From positions 124,001 to 188,000 of the forward strand of contig NZ_JACJIM010000006.1 of assembly GCF_014138435.1 (NCBI RefSeq): a DNA stretch of 64,000 nucleotides, read 5' to 3'. Each line of letters opens with the position of its first letter. Positions within the stretch are counted from its first letter, which is position 1. Below the pieces are notes generated by a model, which saw only the letters and a list, made by a program, of their open reading frames with translations, was not told the DNA's origin and searched no databases. The position numbers and the translations under genes were made by a program. This DNA comes from Methylobacterium fujisawaense. GTDB lineage: Bacteria > Pseudomonadota > Alphaproteobacteria > Rhizobiales > Beijerinckiaceae. Shown piece by piece: positions 32,217 to 41,182 of the stretch.

Positions 32217-33446
32217 ATGACCGAGAATTTCGGCAGTCGCGACGGACAGCGCGACGACAAGACCGGCCTGTCGCCCTTCGCCGACATGATCGAGGCCACC
32301 CGTCTGACCGGCCTCGGCCGGCTCGAGGAGGCGACCGCGCTGATCCAGCGCAGCCTTGCCGGCCAGAGGGCCGCACCCGCTGAACACGCGTCGACAGACT
32401 CTTCCCCGCATCACGCCGATCCGTCGGCCATGCCGCAGATTCCCGCAGCGGAATCCGGGACGCGGATGCGCGAGGTGGTGGGGCAGGTCGTGCGCGGCCT
32501 TGCACCGGTGCTGAAGGGCCTGGGCAACCCGCTGCGGCACCCCGCTCCGCCGCCCGCCGACCGGGGGGGCGGGACCGGGGGCCGCTTCGTCGCCCTGACC
32601 CATGCCGAGCCCGCCGGCACCCGCGAGTACAAGCTGTTCATCCCGAGCCATCCGGACGCGGCCGCGCCGCTGATCGTGATGCTGCATGGCTGCACGCAGA
32701 ATCCGGACGATTTCGCCGCCGGCACTGGCATGAACACCCTCGCCGAGCGCGCCGGCGTGTTCGTGGCCTACCCGGCCCAGAGCCGTCAGGCCCATGCCCA
32801 GCGCTGCTGGAACTGGTACGAGCCTCGGGACCAGGGCCGGGGCACGGGCGAGCCGGCGATCATCGCGGGCCTCGCCCGCGCCATCATGGCGGAGCACCCG
32901 ATCGACCGAGCCCGGGTCTACATCGCCGGCCTGTCGGCGGGGGGCGCCGCCGCCCTGAACATCGCCCGCGCCTATCCCGACCTCTTCGCCGCCGTCGGCG
33001 TGCATTCCGGCCTCGCGGCCGGCTGCGCCCGGGATCTCGGCTCGGCGCTGATGGCCATGCAGGTCGGCGCCCCGGGCCTCGGCACCGCCACGGCTTTCGG
33101 CAGCCCGGCCCCGGCCACCCGCGTGCCGACGATCATCTTCCACGGCGAGGACGACGGCACGGTGAGCGTGCGCAACGCCGATCAGGTTCTGGCCCAGGCG
33201 CACGTCGCCGGTCTGATCGCCCGGTCCGAGACCTTCGAGGGCCGCGGCCACCCCTTCACCCGCACCCGCTACCGGGACGAGGCGGGCCGGGTCGTGGTCG
33301 AGGATTGGCGGGTGCGCGGCGCCGGCCATGCCTGGTCCGGGGGCCGCCCCGACGGCAGCTACACGGACCCCGAGGGGCCCGACGCGTCCCGGGCGATGCT
33401 CGACTTCTTCGCCGAGCACCGGCTGGGACCGGCCCGGCGCCCGTAA
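32217..33446 (+). CDS. PHB depolymerase family esterase
   Basis: This 409-aa alpha/beta hydrolase belongs to the LpqC/PHB-depolymerase esterase family. The core starts near residue 135 (REYKLFIPSHPDAAAPLIVM) with oxyanion motif LHGCTQNPDDFAAGTGMN, CWNWYEP, nucleophile elbow GLSAGG (Ser240), acid-region HGEDDGTVSVRNADQ and catalytic His in GAGHAWSGG. The first about 130 residues are a non-catalytic, Ala/Pro-rich extension with no signal peptide, so the enzyme should be cytoplasmic. It could act on intracellular polyester granules. ATG 32217 (MTENFGSRDG) is preferred over the upstream frame. Confidence 0.85.
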   Translation: MTENFGSRDGQRDDKTGLSPFADMIEATRLTGLGRLEEATALIQRSLAGQRAAPAEHASTDSSPHHADPSAMPQIPAAESGTRMREVVGQVVRGLAPVLKGLGNPLRHPAPPPADRGGGTGGRFVALTHAEPAGTREYKLFIPSHPDAAAPLIVMLHGCTQNPDDFAAGTGMNTLAERAGVFVAYPAQSRQAHAQRCWNWYEPRDQGRGTGEPAIIAGLARAIMAEHPIDRARVYIAGLSAGGAAALNIARAYPDLFAAVGVHSGLAAGCARDLGSALMAMQVGAPGLGTATAFGSPAPATRVPTIIFHGEDDGTVSVRNADQVLAQAHVAGLIARSETFEGRGHPFTRTRYRDEAGRVVVEDWRVRGAGHAWSGGRPDGSYTDPEGPDASRAMLDFFAEHRLGPARRP

Positions 33447-33480
33447 GGGGTTTCCCCAAGGGCCGCGCACTCTGGCGGGT

Positions 33481-33550
33481 TGTCAGGGCGCGGCCCTGCT
33501 GTATCGCAGGGCTTTGCCCTGCACCCACAAAAGGTCCCGGACCTTTTGAA
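33481..33550. repeat. Intergenic hairpin cluster
   Basis: Two adjacent hairpins are present: GCAGGG-CTTTG-CCCTGC (33506-33522) and AAAAGGTCC-C-GGACCTTTT (33529-33547). The layout resembles the element at 17463-17578. It probably ends transcription from the esterase gene. Confidence 0.5.
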
Positions 33551-33593
33551 TCCAGGACCTTCCAGGATCTTCCAGGATCTTCCAGGACCTTCC
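33551..33593 (+). repeat. Four tandem 10-bp repeats over a ribosome-binding site
   Basis: TCCAGGACCT, TCCAGGATCT, TCCAGGATCT and TCCAGGACCT follow each other without gaps, then TCC and the ATG at 33594. Each unit carries an AGGA that can act as a Shine-Dalgarno sequence; the last lies 7-10 bases before the start. Confidence 0.75.
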
Positions 33594-34490
33594 ATGACCG
33601 CGACCGCCACCCCCGCGCCGATCCCGACCCTCCAGGGTCTCGCCGAGGTCGCCGACCGGTACGACCTGATCCTCTGCGACGTCTGGGGCGTGCTGCATGA
33701 CGGCCAGAAGGCCCACGAGGCCGCCGGCGAGGCGCTGATCCGCTTCCGTGGCCTTCCGGGGGCGCGGCCCCGCCGGGTCGTCCTCGTCTCGAACGCGCCC
33801 CGGCCCGGCGACGGCGTCGGCCGCATCCTCGACCGGTTCGGCGTGCCGCGGGAGGCCTACGACGCGATCCTGACCTCGGGCGACCTCACCCACGACCTGA
33901 TTGCCGCGCGCCCGGGCGCCCGGATCCGGCATCTCGGACCGGAGCGCGACCTCGGCATCTTCCAGGGGCTCGACCTCAGCCTCGTCCCGGAATCGGAGGC
34001 CGACCTCGTCGTCTGCACCGGCCTGTTCGACGACCGCAGCGAGACCCCGGACGATTACCGGCCGGAGCTGGAGCGTCTGGCCGCCCGCGGGCTGACCATG
34101 ATCTGTGCCAATCCCGACCTCGTCGTGGAGAGCGGCAACCGCCTGATCCCCTGCGCGGGCCTGCTCGCGGCGGCCTATGCGGAGATCGGCGGCCCCGTGG
34201 TCTATGCCGGCAAGCCGCACCGCCCGGTCTACGAGGCGGCCCTCGCCAAGGGGGCTGCCCTCACCGGGGCCCCGGTGGATCCGGCGCGGGTCCTGGCGAT
34301 CGGCGACGCGATCCGCACCGACATCGCGGGCGCCCGCGGCTTCGGCATCGCCAGCGTGCTGGTGGCCCGGGGCATCCACGCGGAGGAACTCGGCGTCACG
34401 GCCGCGCATCACCGCCTGGGCGACGTGGCCGAGTGGCTCGGCCGGCAGGCGGTGCATCCGGACGGGGTGATCGAGCGGCTGGTCTGGTAG
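33594..34490 (+). CDS. HAD superfamily class IIA hydrolase (TIGR01459-like)
   Basis: This 298-aa phosphatase-like protein carries HAD motif I DLILCDVWGVLHDG, motif II RRVVLVSNAPRPG, a class IIA cap domain, KPHRPVYEAAL (motif III Lys) and motif IV ILAIGDAIRTDIAGARG-type Asp pair. It resembles NagD/pyridoxal-phosphate-phosphatase-type enzymes. In several alphaproteobacteria this subfamily sits next to ribF/ileS; no such neighbour is here. The substrate is unknown. ATG 33594 follows the AGGA-bearing tandem repeats. Confidence 0.88.
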   Translation: MTATATPAPIPTLQGLAEVADRYDLILCDVWGVLHDGQKAHEAAGEALIRFRGLPGARPRRVVLVSNAPRPGDGVGRILDRFGVPREAYDAILTSGDLTHDLIAARPGARIRHLGPERDLGIFQGLDLSLVPESEADLVVCTGLFDDRSETPDDYRPELERLAARGLTMICANPDLVVESGNRLIPCAGLLAAAYAEIGGPVVYAGKPHRPVYEAALAKGAALTGAPVDPARVLAIGDAIRTDIAGARGFGIASVLVARGIHAEELGVTAAHHRLGDVAEWLGRQAVHPDGVIERLVW

Positions 34491-34710
34491 CGCCCTTCCG
34501 GACCTCGGCGTATTGCCGTCAGTCCAACTCTCTGAAATCCGCGACAAGCTTGACACCGCGCGGGAAATTGCGTGGATTTGCGGGCGTGAATCGATCCCGC
34601 GTCCAACAATCAGCCCCGACATTCGCTTCGCTCGTCATGCGATTCGACCGGGAGACCTGTCCGGCTGCGGTGCTTTCGACGATCGGGGCCGGTGAGACGG
34701 CGGGTCTTGC

Positions 34711-35109
34711 GTGACCCTGGTCTCCGGACTGCCGGACTTCCTGCTCTATCTCGGCACCGCGACCGGACTGATCGGCCTCTACCTGCTGATCTACACCCTC
34801 GCCACCGCGCATAACGAGGTCGCGCTGATCCGCCGGGATGTGACGGCTGCGGCCATCGCGCTGGGCGGAAGCCTGCTCGGCTTCACCCTGCCGCTGGCGG
34901 TGGCGATCTACAACGCGCGGTCCCTGCTCGACTGCCTGATCTGGGGCCTGATCGCCCTCGTGATCCAGATCGCGATCTACTGGCTCGTGCGCCTTGCGGT
35001 GCCGGACCTGTCGCGGCGCATCGAGGAGGATCGCGCCGCCGCCGCGCTCCTCCTGGGCGCGGCCTCGCTGGCGGGCGGCGTCGTGAACGCCGCCGCGATG
35101 ACCTATTGA
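34711..35109 (+). CDS. DUF350 family membrane protein (YjfL-like)
   Basis: This 132-aa protein has four membrane segments: LYLGTATGLIGLYLLIYTLA, AAIALGGSLLGFTLPLAVA, IWGLIALVIQIAIYWLVRLA and ALLLGAASLAGGVVNAAAMT. NARSLLDCLIWG and the LGFTLPLA stretch are DUF350 features. The start is GTG 34711. It is followed by DUF1190 and glutathionylspermidine-synthase-like genes, the same order as E. coli yjfL-yjfM-yjfC, which supports all three assignments. Its function is not established. Confidence 0.82.
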   Translation: MTLVSGLPDFLLYLGTATGLIGLYLLIYTLATAHNEVALIRRDVTAAAIALGGSLLGFTLPLAVAIYNARSLLDCLIWGLIALVIQIAIYWLVRLAVPDLSRRIEEDRAAAALLLGAASLAGGVVNAAAMTY

Positions 35110-35116
35110 GCGGCCG

Positions 35117-35812
35117 GTGACGGAGACCGCCCCCACCCCCGCAGCCGTCGGCGCGCCCGAAACCGGTTTCGCCGCCGCCCGCCGCTCCAAGCGCTCGGCC
35201 GCCGTGTCGCTGGTTCTGGTCGCGGGCGCCGGCGCGGCCGCCCTGGCCCTCGGCGGCCTCGACCCGTCCCAGCGGGAGGAGGAGGCGCTCGTCTACGGGA
35301 CGCTCGGCGCCTGCATCGCCCAGCAGCTGCGCAGCGCCGAGGCCTGCATCGCCGCCTACAAGACCGCGCAGGAGGCCTACGCGGCGACGGCGCCGCGCTA
35401 CGAGACCGAGGCCGATTGCCAGCGCCACCACGGGACCGGCGGCTGCACGCCGGGCGGGCCGGTCACGGAGGCCGCGCGCGGCCGCTACCTGCCGGTGATG
35501 GCCGCCTTCCTGATGGGGCGGACGGACGCGCAGGACCTGCCGGTCCAGCCGCTCTACCCGCACGCCCCCGAAGAGGAGCGCGACGCGGCGGAGGCGGGGA
35601 CGGCCGGACATGGGGGCGGCTACTGCACCGGCACGGGCGGCCGGGTCGCCTATGCGGGCGGCGTCTCGCGGGTCCATGTCCCCGCCTCGGTCGCCCGCAC
35701 CACGAGCACGACCCCGCGCACGATCAGCCGCGGCGGCTTCGGCGGCACCGGGCGGGCGACGGCGTTCTCCGGAGGCTCGGGCGGCCGCACGGGCGGTTTC
35801 GGAGGCGGCTGA
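35117..35812 (+). CDS. DUF1190 family protein (YjfM/YgiB-like)
   Basis: This 231-aa protein has a basic N-terminus (ARRSKRSAAVS), one hydrophobic segment (LVLVAGAGAAALALGG) and a soluble part with paired cysteines (GACIAQ, EACIAAYKTAQEAYA, DCQRHHGTGGC). The C-terminus is low-complexity Gly/Ser/Arg/Thr (about 165-231). CIAAYKTAQEAYAATAPRYE is typical of DUF1190. The start is GTG 35117, 7 bases after the DUF350 gene. Its TGA overlaps the next ATG (TGATG). Confidence 0.8.
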   Translation: MTETAPTPAAVGAPETGFAAARRSKRSAAVSLVLVAGAGAAALALGGLDPSQREEEALVYGTLGACIAQQLRSAEACIAAYKTAQEAYAATAPRYETEADCQRHHGTGGCTPGGPVTEAARGRYLPVMAAFLMGRTDAQDLPVQPLYPHAPEEERDAAEAGTAGHGGGYCTGTGGRVAYAGGVSRVHVPASVARTTSTTPRTISRGGFGGTGRATAFSGGSGGRTGGFGGG

Positions 35813-36972
35813 TGCGCCGGGTGGCGATCCCGGAGCGGCCCGACTGGCGGCTCCACGCCGCGCGGGCCGGCTTCGCCTTCCACACGTTCGACGGCGCCCC
35901 CTACTGGGACGAGACCGCCTACTACGCCTTCAGCCTCGCCGAGATCGAGGACGCCATCGAGGCGCCGAGCGCCGCGCTGCACGAGCTCTGCCTCGCCTTC
36001 GTGGACCGGGCGGTCCGCGACGAAGCGATTCTCGCCGCGCTGCGGATCCCCGAGCATGCCTGGGACGCGATCCGGGCGAGCTGGGAGCGGCGCGACCCCA
36101 GCCTGTATGGGCGCTTCGACTTCAGCTACGGGGGAACCGGGCCGGCGAAGCTCCTCGAATACAACGCCGACACGCCCACCGCCCTCTACGAGAGCGCGGT
36201 CTTCCAGTGGCTGTGGCTGGAGGACGGGCTGGCCCGGGGACGCCTTCCCGCCGGCGCCGACCAGTTCAACACCCTGCACGAGGCGCTGGTGGCGCGCTTC
36301 GCCGTGGTGGCGCCCCCGGAGGGCGTCGCCTTCGCGGGCTTCCCCGACGCGCCGGAGGATCGCGGCACGCTGGCCTATCTCCAGGATTGCGCGCTCCAGG
36401 CCGGCCGCGCCGCCCCCTTCCTGCCGGTCGAGGCGATCGGGCTCGCCGAGGACGGGCGCTTCGTGGACGCGGCCGGTGCCCCGATCGGCTGCCTGTTCAA
36501 GCTCTACCCGTGGGAATGGATGTTCGCCGACCCGTTCGGCCGCGCGGTCGGCACGGCATCGACCCGGTTCCTGGAGCCGCCCTGGAAGGCGGTGCTCTCC
36601 AACAAGGGGATGCTGGCGCATCTCTGGGCGATGGCGCCGGGCCATCCCAACCTGCTGCCGACCTACTTCGAGGAGGACCCGGCCAAGGCCGCGCTGGGCC
36701 GGAGCTTCGTGAGGAAGCCCCTCTACGGGCGCGAGGGCGCCAACGTGCTGATCGTGCGCGACGGCGCCGTCGCGGCGCGCGACGAGGGCCCCTATGGCGG
36801 CGAAGGCTTCGTGCGGCAGGCCCTGGCCGCGTTGCCCGATTTCGAGGGCCGCCGCGCGCTGGTCGGCAGCTGGATGGTCGGCGATCGACCCGCCGGCCTG
36901 TGCCTGCGCGAGTCGGACGGCCTCATCACCACCGACCGGGCCCGGTTCGTCCCGCACCTCATCGCGCCGTGA
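35812..36972 (+). CDS. Glutathionylspermidine-synthase-like ATP-grasp protein (YjfC-like)
   Basis: This 386-aa protein matches the C-terminal synthetase half of glutathionylspermidine synthase. Visible elements are PYWDETAYYAF, RFDFSYGGTGPAKLLEYNAD (Mg/ATP loop), TPTALYESAVFQW, LFKLYPWEWMF, FVRKPLYGREGANV (ATP-binding Lys) and VGSWMVGDRPAGLCLRES. The amidase half of GspSA is absent, as in YjfC. It should ligate an amine or peptide by an acyl-phosphate mechanism; the real substrate is unknown. It is translationally coupled to DUF1190. Confidence 0.85.
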   Translation: MRRVAIPERPDWRLHAARAGFAFHTFDGAPYWDETAYYAFSLAEIEDAIEAPSAALHELCLAFVDRAVRDEAILAALRIPEHAWDAIRASWERRDPSLYGRFDFSYGGTGPAKLLEYNADTPTALYESAVFQWLWLEDGLARGRLPAGADQFNTLHEALVARFAVVAPPEGVAFAGFPDAPEDRGTLAYLQDCALQAGRAAPFLPVEAIGLAEDGRFVDAAGAPIGCLFKLYPWEWMFADPFGRAVGTASTRFLEPPWKAVLSNKGMLAHLWAMAPGHPNLLPTYFEEDPAKAALGRSFVRKPLYGREGANVLIVRDGAVAARDEGPYGGEGFVRQALAALPDFEGRRALVGSWMVGDRPAGLCLRESDGLITTDRARFVPHLIAP

Positions 36973-36991
36973 CCGCGGCCCGGGTCGCCGG

Positions 36992-37588
36992 TCACCGGCC
37001 CAGCGCCGCGAGTTCGCGCCGCATGTTCGACCGCGCCGGCCCCTCCAGCTCCGCCCGGGCCCGGGCGGTGACGAACAGCGGCCGGCCGGATGCGAGGGCC
37101 CCCCGCAGGAAGGCCGCGCGCCCCTGCCGGTAGGCGGCCTCGCCCACGACCGGGACGAATTCCCGCGCCACGCCCGCGGCGTAGCCGTCATAGGCGGCTC
37201 GGGCCGCCCCGAGGATCGCCATGTCCAGATCGAGGAAGAGCGCGACGTCCGCGGCGAGCGCGGCCGGGAGACCGTCCGGGACGGCGTGCCGCTCGGTCGC
37301 CAGGATCATCGTCTCGGCCGCCGCCAGCGTGGGTGCCGGGACCGCGCCCTCCAGCAGCACCCGCAGGAGCGCGGCGCTGCGGCGCTCGTTGTCCGGGGCG
37401 CCCGGCTGGTAGACGGCGTCGTGGAACCAGATCGCCAGTTCCACCGCGTCGGGATTCCGGACGGTCGCGCGGTGGGCGCGAAACGCCTCCAGGAGCGCGT
37501 CGATATGCGCCTGGCCGTGATAGACGCGCTGCGGCTCGGCCAGCCGGGCACGCAGGTCAGCCAGGATGCGGGGATGGCCGTCGAGCAT
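36992..37588 (-). CDS. HD-superfamily predicted metal-dependent phosphohydrolase
   Basis: This 198-aa protein has the HD pattern YHGQAHIDALLEAF, LAIWFHDAVYQPGAPDNERRSA (HD pair in FHD), MILATERH and an Asp in DLDMAILG. This is the COG4339 type of HD protein; no biochemical role is established. ATG 37588 is preceded by AGAGGA. It is convergent with the glutathionylspermidine-synthase-like gene, with only 19 bases between their stops. Confidence 0.8.
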   Translation of the reverse strand: MLDGHPRILADLRARLAEPQRVYHGQAHIDALLEAFRAHRATVRNPDAVELAIWFHDAVYQPGAPDNERRSAALLRVLLEGAVPAPTLAAAETMILATERHAVPDGLPAALAADVALFLDLDMAILGAARAAYDGYAAGVAREFVPVVGEAAYRQGRAAFLRGALASGRPLFVTARARAELEGPARSNMRRELAALGR

Positions 37589-37964
37589 CGTCCGATCCTC
37601 TATCCGATCCGCCTCCGCGGGACGAGACGGGACCGCACCGATCCGGGTTCGTCGATGGCCCGTCCGCGCGCGGTATGTCGGGCAACGTCCGGCCTGTCGT
37701 GGCCCGCCCCGGCGCAAATCCTGACATCCGCATGCGCCGCCCGGTTCAAGCGGCGCTGTGCGTCCGAAGGCTGAATCGGTCGCGTCCGGCGAGACCATCG
37801 TCTCCACATCCATGATCAATCATGCAATCTTCGATTTTGCGCAATGCAATGCCGTTGTCCGTGACAGGGTCTCTACTGGACGGATGACACCGGTTATCGC
37901 ATCTGGTCTTCACGCCGGGCGCCGGCTACACGGGCTGAACGAATCCGGAGGATCCCCCGCGCCC
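37589..37964. promoter_or_regulatory. Divergent promoter region with a PhaR-like site
   Basis: No gene is seen. The part 37805-37860 is AT-richer and contains TTGCGCAATGCA at 37837-37848. Its reverse complement, TGCATTGCGCAA, differs by one base from the PhaR-type consensus discussed at 32084. Promoters for the two flanking genes must lie here. Confidence 0.35.
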
Positions 37965-38924
37965 ATGAGAACGAGGACCCTGACAGCGACCACGTGGCTG
38001 GTTCTGACGACGCTGCTCGCCGCCGCCCCGGCTCGCGCACAGGCCCCTACCTCCGCCCCCGCCCCGGCGGGTCAGGCGTCCAAGCCCGATGTCGATCCCG
38101 CGCAGGAGACGATCCGCAAGCTCAACGCCTATGTCGGGCTCCTCAACCGCACCCTGCGGGCGCAGGAATCGCTCAGCCGCTATCAGAGCTGGGTCAACAT
38201 GAAGACCGGCCCGACCGGCCGCGAGCGGATCATCTACGGCCTCTACGGGCTCTACGATGTCCGCGGCGAGATCGCGAAGGCGGAGGCCGCGACGGCGCAG
38301 CCGCCCGCGATGCCGAACCTCGACGGCGCCATGACGCGCTACATCGCCGCCTACCAGGCCCTCGCGCCGACGATCACCGAGGCGGAGGGCTATTACGAGC
38401 GGCAGGATTACCGCGCGGACAAGATGGAGCAGGGCAAGGCGCTCCACGCCAAGCTCGCCGTCGCGGGGCCGGCCTTCCTGGCGGCGCGCGCCCAGGTCGA
38501 CGCCGCGCTGCGGGTCGAGAAGGAGAAGAGCGACGCGCTGGAACTCGCCGCCATCGAGGCGCGGGAGGGCCGCAAGGCGCGCTGGCACGTCGCGAACGTG
38601 ATGACCGAGGCGCGCAAGGTCATGGACCTGCTGCCCACCGACGCCAAGCCGGTCGTCGACATGGCGGCCTTCGAGGCCGCGCTCGGGCGCTACGCCGTCG
38701 CCGTGAAGGACCTGGACGGGTACAGCGCCGCCAACCCGAACGCCTTCCACGTGTTCGAGAGCCGGCCGCGCGCATTGCTCGGCAAGCTGCGCGAATTCGA
38801 CGCCAAGCTCGCCAAGGCCAAGGGGGATGCCCGCCGCGGCGCCGGGCGCGACGTGACCTGGATCGTGAACGACTACAACACGATGGTCTCGACCGCGCAG
38901 ACGGCCACGACCTTCTCGCGGTGA
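37965..38924 (+). CDS. DUF3829 family exported protein
   Basis: This 319-aa protein has a signal peptide (TATTWLVLTTLLAAAPARA, cleavage before QAPTS) and a Pro/Ala linker, then a mainly helical domain. Its sequence NAYVGLLNRTLRAQESLSRY, YYERQDYRADKMEQGKALHA and FVYNYNTMV-like end VNDYNTMVSTAQ are DUF3829 features. No lipobox cysteine is present, so it should be periplasmic rather than a lipoprotein. GGAGGA lies 12 bases before ATG 37965. Function is unknown. Confidence 0.78.
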   Translation: MRTRTLTATTWLVLTTLLAAAPARAQAPTSAPAPAGQASKPDVDPAQETIRKLNAYVGLLNRTLRAQESLSRYQSWVNMKTGPTGRERIIYGLYGLYDVRGEIAKAEAATAQPPAMPNLDGAMTRYIAAYQALAPTITEAEGYYERQDYRADKMEQGKALHAKLAVAGPAFLAARAQVDAALRVEKEKSDALELAAIEAREGRKARWHVANVMTEARKVMDLLPTDAKPVVDMAAFEAALGRYAVAVKDLDGYSAANPNAFHVFESRPRALLGKLREFDAKLAKAKGDARRGAGRDVTWIVNDYNTMVSTAQTATTFSR

Positions 38925-38936
38925 TCGGGGGCGCCG

Positions 38937-39809
38937 TCAGCGGCTGTCCCGGCCCGGTTCCGTCAGCCGCAGCGAGGTCGCGGCCGTGGTGACGGCCGCC
39001 TGCCGGCGCGCCCGCTCGGCCACGGGATAGCGGATGCGCAGGGTGACGAAGGCGCCGCCGCGCCCGCCCGCCCGGAGGGTCTTCCGGTACAGGATGCCGT
39101 CGGCGGTCGTGCAGGAAAACACGATCCAGCCGGGCTTGCGCGCCCCGTATTCGGGCGGTTGCCGCAGGCAGGTCTTCCGGTCCGCGGCCACGACGGCGTC
39201 GAGATCCTGGTCGAGCCCGTCGTTCAGGCCCGACACCGTCAGGTGCAGATGGCCGTCGGTCGAATGGAAGGCCTGCCCGTCGCCGTTGTCGGGCGGCGGC
39301 TCCGCGACGAGGTCGGCGGGAACGTCGATGGAGAAGCCGAAACGGGCATTGACCACGTGCCGGAGCGCGGGTGTGTCCGACAGCGCTTCGCTCCAGTCGC
39401 GCTGGACCTGCGCGATCCGCGCGGTATAGACCCGCGTCAGGCAGGCGGCATCCGGGCAGGCATCGCGGATCCGCGTGCGCCAGCGTGCGTGGTCCGCACC
39501 GAATGTGTCGATCGCCCGGCCGGTCTCTCCGTCGATTCCACGGGTCTCCCCGGCGATCCTGTCGAACAGGCGCCTGAGTTCGTCGTCCAGCCTCGTCAGA
39601 GCGGGGTCGGCACAGATCAGCGTCTCGACCCGGCTCCGGCTCCCGGCGCAATCCGGAGCCGCCTGCGCGGCGGACGCGCCCGCGCTCAGGCCGAAGCCGA
39701 GCGCCAGCACGGGGCACGCGGCCCGCCATCGCCGCGGCTGGAAGGCCGGGCGCTCCGCGAACGCCGCTCTCGGCGAGGCCTGACCGGAAGCCCGGGCGGG
39801 GCCGGGCAT
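38937..39809 (-). CDS. Exported LprI-like (DUF1311) protein with C-terminal extension
   Basis: This 290-aa protein has a long basic leader and a hydrophobic signal (WRAACPVLALGFGLSAGASAAQA). The N-terminal part is LprI-like: PDCAGSRSRVETLICADPAL, LDDELRRLFDRIAGE, then HARWRTRIRDACPDAACLTRVY, with paired cysteines. The C-terminal about 140 residues (ARFGFSIDVPADLVAEPPPD; HLHLTVSGLNDG) form a separate beta-rich domain that I do not recognise. It is convergent with the DUF3829 gene, 12 bases apart. ATG 39809 is chosen to include the leader. Confidence 0.7.
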   Translation of the reverse strand: MPGPARASGQASPRAAFAERPAFQPRRWRAACPVLALGFGLSAGASAAQAAPDCAGSRSRVETLICADPALTRLDDELRRLFDRIAGETRGIDGETGRAIDTFGADHARWRTRIRDACPDAACLTRVYTARIAQVQRDWSEALSDTPALRHVVNARFGFSIDVPADLVAEPPPDNGDGQAFHSTDGHLHLTVSGLNDGLDQDLDAVVAADRKTCLRQPPEYGARKPGWIVFSCTTADGILYRKTLRAGGRGGAFVTLRIRYPVAERARRQAAVTTAATSLRLTEPGRDSR

Positions 39810-40526
39810 CGATCCGCCGCCTGCCGGCCGTGATCGCTTCGGCGGAGGCGTCTTCCGTCGCAGCACAACATCCTCCCTCCAGCGCGCCGCCACATCCCGG
39901 AACGGGCCGGGAGCCCGGGTCACCGGATCGTCGGCGGACCGAACAAAAGCTTTCGGGCAGAGTTGAGGCCGACCGTGAAGCCCGCGCAGGGTCGAGGCGG
40001 AGTGAAAACGCTGCCGTCGGCGTCGCCTGCGCACCCGTGTGACCGGCCGGGCGGATGTCGTCTCCCGACCCGGGCGCGCGATACAGGGGTACGCGGCGAA
40101 ACCACCGGACATTGATTCCCGGAGATCGTTCTCCATGATCTGTCGGACGTTTTTGTTGACAGATTTATTTGCCAAAACAGAAAGGCATCGCTCAACGAAC
40201 TGTCGATGATCGAGTGGCACGGGCTGCCGCTTCGTGCCGCCCGGTCAAGGCTGCCTCGCACGATCGTGCCGTCGGCCGGATCTTCGCGGTGACGCATGCC
40301 GGCAGCCCCGACGAGCGGGAGCGCCGCACAGCATCCCGCGATCGTCACACGACGGCATCCCTGCGAGACCGATCCCGGGACCCACGTTTCACCCGGTCTC
40401 GATCGGAAGCGGCCGGTCCGGTGCGCGCGGCCGCGATCGATTGCGCTGAGGAGACCGTTCGGTCTATCGCCTGCGCAGGACGGCCGGCGGCCTCGGGCGC
40501 CGGCTCGATCCGCGAGGAGCGCGCCC
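39810..40526. other. Long intergenic region
   Basis: No convincing gene is seen in 717 bases. An AT-rich patch at 40136-40200 contains ATCTGTC and GACAGAT arms around a T-rich loop, and a TTGACA at 40156-40161 that could be a -35 element. The remainder has GC-rich open frames on both strands with no recognisable content. Confidence 0.5.
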
Positions 40527-41105
40527 ATGTCAGCCGCACACGCCCCGATCGGCCGCTTCCCGATCCCCCGCCTGGAGGATCTGCCGGCCGACATCCGCGC
40601 GCGGATCGAGGCGGTGCAGGAAAAGTCCGGCTTCGTCCCGAACGTGTTCCTGGTGCTCGCCCATCGCCCGGAGGAATTCCGAGCCTTCTTCGCGTATCAC
40701 GACGCCCTCATGGACAAGCCGGGCAACCTGACCAAGGCCGAGCGCGAGATGATCGTCGTGGCGACCTCGGCCATGAACCAGTGCCAGTACTGCGTGATCG
40801 CCCACGGTGCGATCCTCCGGATCCGCGCCAAGGACCCGCTGATCGCCGATCAGGTCGCGATCAACTACCGCAAGGCCGACCTCACCGATCGGCAGAAGGC
40901 GATGCTCGATTTCGCCATGCTGGTCAGCCAGTCCGCGCATCTCGTGGGGGAGGCCGCGTTCGAAACGCTCGGGGCGCACGGCTTCGACGACGCGGATGCC
41001 TGGGATATCGCCGCCATCGCGGCCTTCTTCGGCCTGTCGAACCGGCTGGCGAACGTGACCAGCCTGCGGCCCAACCCGGAATTCTACACGCTGGGGCGCG
41101 GCTGA
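40527..41105 (+). CDS. AhpD-like / carboxymuconolactone-decarboxylase family peroxidase-related protein
   Basis: This 192-aa protein has the AhpD-type active site NQCQYCVIAHGA (Cys86, Cys89, His93) and the uncharacterised-peroxidase-related pattern SGFVPNVFLVLAHRPEEFRA and LTKAEREMIVVATSAMN. Such proteins act as thiol-based alkylhydroperoxidases or related reductases. The end is NPEFYTLGR, typical of this subfamily. GAGGAGC precedes ATG 40527 at good spacing. It is monocistronic, upstream of an AEC transporter gene 77 bases away. Confidence 0.85.
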   Translation: MSAAHAPIGRFPIPRLEDLPADIRARIEAVQEKSGFVPNVFLVLAHRPEEFRAFFAYHDALMDKPGNLTKAEREMIVVATSAMNQCQYCVIAHGAILRIRAKDPLIADQVAINYRKADLTDRQKAMLDFAMLVSQSAHLVGEAAFETLGAHGFDDADAWDIAAIAAFFGLSNRLANVTSLRPNPEFYTLGRG

Positions 41106-41182
41106 CGGCATGGCCGTCCCGCCAGCGCCGCGGCGCACCTGACCGGCGCAGCTGAAAGCGACACCGCCTTGGACCCTCTCCC

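Noticed and set aside
33551..33593. CRISPR-like repeats
   Set aside because: The units are 10 bp, contiguous and without spacers, and no cas genes are present.
39920..40594. 224-codon minus-strand frame in the 39810-40526 gap
   Set aside because: It is low-complexity, lacks a ribosome-binding site and overlaps the start of the AhpD-like gene.
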